Source: a virus. From it: DNA of 64,000 nucleotides. The position numbers and the translations under genes were made by a program. The first letter of the stretch is position 1; every line of letters begins with the position of its first letter. The stretch covers positions 62,001 through 126,000 of IMG/VR virus record IMGVR_UViG_3300008262_000003. One strand, given 5' to 3'. Shown here piece after piece: positions 60,122 to 64,000 of this stretch. The notes beneath the pieces are model-generated. The model was not told where the DNA came from, made no database searches, and saw nothing but the letters and a program-made list of their open reading frames with translations.

Positions 60122-63100
60122 TCAAATCTTTATGTTTAATGATGGAACTAATCCTAATTTTTTTGCAAGAACCACCCCTTCATAAATATTTTTAGCCCAA
60201 GAACTATATTGTGTTTCATTACGTGATATGAAACTTAATAGTTGTGATTCTGTTAAATTGTTCGCCCAATATAGTAACCAAACGTCAGTAACTTGGAATG
60301 ATATTAAAGCGGAATCAGTTGCTGTCAATCCACTATAATTCAAAACCCCTTTTGATTGGTTCAGAGAAATCCTCTTAGATGGTTTTTCAAAATAATTAAC
60401 CAACATGTTAATATTGTTACTATCAGATGCAAAAGAAACAAAAGGTAAGCTATTACCGTTTGAATTTGTCAAACAGAAGTATTGATTTTTAAAGTAGGTG
60501 GGTATGTTTCCACCGTACTTTTTATCTAAGGTAACTCCCGCAAAATTATAATCATAACCTGTTAATTTTTCAGTATTAGAACTTGACATATATAACGTAC
60601 AAAAAGTTAATAATCTATTAGCCTCATTTGCTGTCGCTTGTGAAATATATCTAGCCGCTTGTTTAAAACTTAACTCACTTATCAATGCATCGGAAGGTTG
60701 ATAAGATACATATGACGGATCAAGTTTATTAACACATGATGCGTTAGAACCTAACGTAAATGATGTTTTGTTGGTAACGTTACTTCCAACATTAGTTATA
60801 TTAACAGTGGTTGGTGTTTGATTATTTTCATCCTCCCTCTTTTTCTTCAATTTACTTAATAACCCGCTTAAGACCACTTGGTTTAACGATGTAATTTGTT
60901 TGTCCAATTGTGGCATAGAATAAATAGGTATTCTAACACCTTTAAATTGTGTTGTAAATTGTCCCGGTGCTATTTGGTGTGTTACCGACTGTATATGATA
61001 AGGACCATTAAACATCGGAACGTTTTTCAAATTAAAATACATCGTTGGTTGTATCATTGAATTACCCAATGATGTTATTTCAACTTCATAAGATCTATTT
61101 TTGTATAGATTATATAGCGATAAACTCTGTGCAATCCCTCTTTTACCTCCCGCAGCACTTGCCGTATCAGCAATTACTTTATTAGCTTCCGTTGTTGCAA
61201 GAGAATTGGTTTGAGATAGGTTAATGTTATAAAACATACCTTGTGATCTTGTTCCAAAATCCACGTTAAATCCAACAACTTTATTTGAAAGGTGATAATC
61301 ATTTTTATTAACCGGTGTTTGAAATAACAAAGCATTCTCGGAAGTTCTTGTAATATCAAAACTATCATTTCCAAATCTATAATCATCAGATCTTCTCATA
61401 TCCAAATGTTCTGATACTTTACCACCATATATGCAAACAATTTTTGATCGAGCTTGTCTATAATCGACGTTAAGGTGGGTACCAAATAATGTTTGTGCCA
61501 AATCTTGACTGTTTTCAGGATTTGGTTGTCCGTCAGCATCAATCAATTCTTTACTCCAAAAATTCATGTAAGCCCCCATAGGCATCATCATAAACTTATT
61601 ATCACTCAAAATTTTACTAAAAAAGTCCAACACTCTCATATTAAGAGGATTGTTATTTAATAACGTCTTAAAACTAAAAATGTCAATCAACGCGGTTCTA
61701 CCAATATCTCTATTTGCTCTATCCAAAAATACAACATCTTGGAACAGGGTTCTTCCTTTATAGTCGTTACCCGCAATCCACTTATTATCCAAGGTTTTCA
61801 TAGTATCCCAAATCTCATATTTTGGTGCGTTACCGTCAATAATACTATTAATTTTTTGTGATGAATTAACCGTAACTATTGGAAGTTGTTTTCCTAATTG
61901 ATTAAACAATATCGTAAAAATATTTGTTTGTAACTCCGTTGCAGAATTAACATAATCATCAATTAATGTTGTGAAAATATCTTTTGTCATTACACCATTT
62001 GCCAAGTATTTTTGGGTAGCATACACCTTAATTAATGGGGCACAAGTAATAACATTTGCTTCCGTAAATGCAATATTATTATCAACAAAAAAATCTGTAA
62101 TATAAGAACCATCACTAGAATAATAGAACCCATAAGGTACCGTAGTTCCCGATGAATATAAACCCACATATGTCTTTAACGCTTTCCAAGCCAAAGGATT
62201 TGAATTCTCTGACTGTTCCAAAGTTACCGTTCCACTACTTGTGGGTAATGAACCATTAACATACGGACTAAATACAATAGGATCGGTTATCTTATTTGTT
62301 TGGAATGAGCCATACAATCTTCTATTAAAGTTTGATGGGTTTCCATTTACAAATAACACGTTTTGATCCAAAAATAACCTACAATTATTTGATAATTTAT
62401 CTTGTTGAGCATTTGCAACTTTAGCAATAAACACATCATTAGATATCGCACCGTTAAATCGGTCAATAAACATCATGTCAGTCATTAATGCTTGAAAATT
62501 ACCGAAGGTCACATCACTAACATATGGGTTTTGGAAATTACTTTTTGGACGACAAAAATCTAAAAACATTGTTTCAAAATCATCTAACACTTCCTTAGAG
62601 AATGTTGCAAACATCTCATCAATTCTTGTATATTCAAAATCCGTTTCAAAAGAAAACGCATCTTGCTTATTAACATCACTTTTGACTTTCTTGATGTATT
62701 CATAATAATCGGGTTTTGTAAACGCCGCACTAGAAAAATAACCAAAAGGACCCGAACCCCAAATGAAATTAGTCGTTGCATTATAAATTGACGGATTATT
62801 CTCAACTTGATTGTATTGATTTAAGTTACTATAACTACTTAAATTGTTTTGAGTAAATAAGAAATTAGATACCTCATTAACCGGCGATCCGAAACTTGGA
62901 TATACTAAAATACTTTGTTGGTATTTTCTTGGGAATGAAGTATTATTATTTACGTCAAATGTAATGGCGTATGGTGTATAATTTAAGAATTTAACACCAC
63001 CATCATTGTATGGTTGATTTACATTATTATCAACATTATTTCGTATTTCAAGTTGATTACCACAAGTTGAACCAACATAATCAGAATCTGTATATCCTGT

Positions 63101-64000
63101 TAATAAATCAAAACCTGTTGTAAAGTAAGTAAAATCATTTATTAATTTAGGGTAAAATCCAGCAGTAATATTAGTTAATGTAACCGTATCAGTAATTGAA
63201 TTTTGTAACGTGATAGTATTATCACTTCTTGAACCATTAACAAATGTTTTCGTATTGTAACTTCTAGTAGTTGATGAAGTTGTTGGATCGTAATTTGCCG
63301 AATAATCAAAGTTTTTCCAAACACCATCCAAAATATCAACACCTTCATTTACTTGTTTCTTATATCTGTACCAAATTGAACCGTACTTAATAATCCAAGA
63401 ATAAGGTAATGATTGAACCGAACCATATTTATTTAAAACCGAAGCGATATATTCACCATACGTCCCACCACTAACGAATTTTTCTCTCAAAGTCGCCAAA
63501 GGTAATGAATTTAAGAATAAATACGCAGATTGGACATACGGATATGTTTCATTACTTCTTTCACTTTGAACTCCGGATAAAATAGAATTTGTAAAAAATG
63601 GTGTATTCATCATAGATATTACCCTATCACCCCACACACCCTCGGTTGCTAATCTATCGCCCGCCAATTTTGTTGCATATATTTGTAACGGTGTTAGAAT
63701 ACCGCTACTATCGTATTGAATGGGTTTAAACGCCGTATAATCCAATACAGTAAAGGGTTTTGGCGCGTTTTTAGGATCTGCAGTGGCAAAATTAGTTATA
63801 TAATTTATTCTATCATTAAACACTAACGTTTGTGTTGTTTTGTAGAATCTAAGTCCGTCCGTTGCTCCGTTTTGTAACGAATTAGTATTAAATGTATCCG
63901 AAACAAATGGGTATAAATCCGTAAATCCTTTTCCCGTTTCTACCTTCAATAGATCCGAAACTCTCTTTTTAGATGGCGCACTAATATTTGGTAAAACTGT
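60122..64000 (-). CDS. Giant baseplate hub-like virion protein (N-terminus cut by window edge, at least 1292 aa)
   Basis: The frame is open through the window edge (no stop before 64000), so the true start lies outside. The region with SMIQPTMYFNLKNVPMFNG then PYHIQSVTHQIAPGQFTT has the order seen in gpD/gp27-type hub proteins (Gly-x-Tyr-x-Ile, then His and a PGxFTT strand). A polar linker (KLKKKREDENNQ) follows. The last 190 residues hold YDYNFAGVTLDKKYGG and LPFVSFASD, which recall peptidoglycan-hydrolase modules of tail tips (weak). Probably a tail-tip hub, perhaps with cell-wall activity. Confidence 0.75.
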   Translation of the reverse strand, partial: TVLPNISAPSKKRVSDLLKVETGKGFTDLYPFVSDTFNTNSLQNGATDGLRFYKTTQTLVFNDRINYITNFATADPKNAPKPFTVLDYTAFKPIQYDSSGILTPLQIYATKLAGDRLATEGVWGDRVISMMNTPFFTNSILSGVQSERSNETYPYVQSAYLFLNSLPLATLREKFVSGGTYGEYIASVLNKYGSVQSLPYSWIIKYGSIWYRYKKQVNEGVDILDGVWKNFDYSANYDPTTSSTTRSYNTKTFVNGSRSDNTITLQNSITDTVTLTNITAGFYPKLINDFTYFTTGFDLLTGYTDSDYVGSTCGNQLEIRNNVDNNVNQPYNDGGVKFLNYTPYAITFDVNNNTSFPRKYQQSILVYPSFGSPVNEVSNFLFTQNNLSSYSNLNQYNQVENNPSIYNATTNFIWGSGPFGYFSSAAFTKPDYYEYIKKVKSDVNKQDAFSFETDFEYTRIDEMFATFSKEVLDDFETMFLDFCRPKSNFQNPYVSDVTFGNFQALMTDMMFIDRFNGAISNDVFIAKVANAQQDKLSNNCRLFLDQNVLFVNGNPSNFNRRLYGSFQTNKITDPIVFSPYVNGSLPTSSGTVTLEQSENSNPLAWKALKTYVGLYSSGTTVPYGFYYSSDGSYITDFFVDNNIAFTEANVITCAPLIKVYATQKYLANGVMTKDIFTTLIDDYVNSATELQTNIFTILFNQLGKQLPIVTVNSSQKINSIIDGNAPKYEIWDTMKTLDNKWIAGNDYKGRTLFQDVVFLDRANRDIGRTALIDIFSFKTLLNNNPLNMRVLDFFSKILSDNKFMMMPMGAYMNFWSKELIDADGQPNPENSQDLAQTLFGTHLNVDYRQARSKIVCIYGGKVSEHLDMRRSDDYRFGNDSFDITRTSENALLFQTPVNKNDYHLSNKVVGFNVDFGTRSQGMFYNINLSQTNSLATTEANKVIADTASAAGGKRGIAQSLSLYNLYKNRSYEVEITSLGNSMIQPTMYFNLKNVPMFNGPYHIQSVTHQIAPGQFTTQFKGVRIPIYSMPQLDKQITSLNQVVLSGLLSKLKKKREDENNQTPTTVNITNVGSNVTNKTSFTLGSNASCVNKLDPSYVSYQPSDALISELSFKQAARYISQATANEANRLLTFCTLYMSSSNTEKLTGYDYNFAGVTLDKKYGGNIPTYFKNQYFCLTNSNGNSLPFVSFASDSNNINMLVNYFEKPSKRISLNQSKGVLNYSGLTATDSALISFQVTDVWLLYWANNLTESQLLSFISRNETQYSSWAKNIYEGVVLAKKLGLVPSLNIKI

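Noticed and set aside
1-64000. tRNA genes, transposons or insertion sequences
   Set aside because: No cloverleaf-like segment, transposase motif or terminal inverted repeat was noticed in the gaps, which are nearly all under 200 bp; a dedicated tRNA scan was not possible.

Overview
The window is a stretch of an AT-rich, tailed-phage genome with a contractile, T4-like tail (myovirus type), most likely infecting a Bacteroidota/Flavobacteria-like host. Phage identity rests on a T4-type replication and recombination set (UvsX recombinase, gp32-type SSB, DnaB-family helicase, DnaG-type primase, gp46/gp47 nuclease, 5'-3' exonuclease/RNase H) next to baseplate genes (gp6-like wedge, gp25-like, tail-protein-I-like, hub-like). 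The host guess rests on promoters of Bacteroidota type (TTTG, about 20 bp, TAnnTTTG), scarce Shine-Dalgarno sites, a sigma factor resembling Bacteroidota RpoD, tail proteins with SprB-like repeats and PT-rich linkers, and a DUF5522 protein. Nearly all genes lie on the minus strand with tight 1-30 nt overlaps.

Layout. 1-6 kb: a truncated WCTA-motif protein, three plus-strand genes of unknown function, a redox operon (basic peptide, unknown, thioredoxin, glutaredoxin) and a second WC-motif protein with leucine-rich repeats. 6-11 kb: accessory genes (adenine methyltransferase, GT25 glycosyltransferase, DnaJ, small membrane and basic peptides, Hc1-like histone). 11-16.4 kb: candidate structural proteins (DUF5661-like, EATGA motifs) and a probable lysis cluster (membrane-anchored periplasmic protein, amidase-like protein, two membrane proteins). 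16.4-26.5 kb: sigma factor, gp46/gp47, Zn-ribbon, third WCTA protein, metallophosphoesterase, PD-(D/E)XK nuclease, primase and RuvC-like resolvase. 26.5-52 kb: a 25-kb virion block running (in transcription order) gp25, gp6, a 1612-aa giant, several unknown tail proteins, a tail-protein-I-like protein and then four adhesin-like proteins. 52-59 kb: DUF5522 protein, B12-dependent ribonucleotide reductase, helicase, RNase H, UvsX, SSB. 59-64 kb: small virion candidates and a partial giant hub-like protein running off the window.

How it fits together: replication and nucleotide genes tend to be headed by host-type promoters, whereas several virion-gene heads carry a TATTTAT element without a -33 box. 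I infer an early class read by host RNA polymerase and a second class that may use the phage sigma factor. Several promoter elements lie only 4-5 nt before start codons, which suggests leaderless mRNAs. The most noteworthy items are the SprB-like tail adhesin locus, the three WCTA/WC-domain proteins, the two promoter classes and two intrinsic terminators located inside or over coding starts. No tRNA genes, CRISPR arrays or insertion sequences were recognised; no gene-free stretch exceeds 300 bases.
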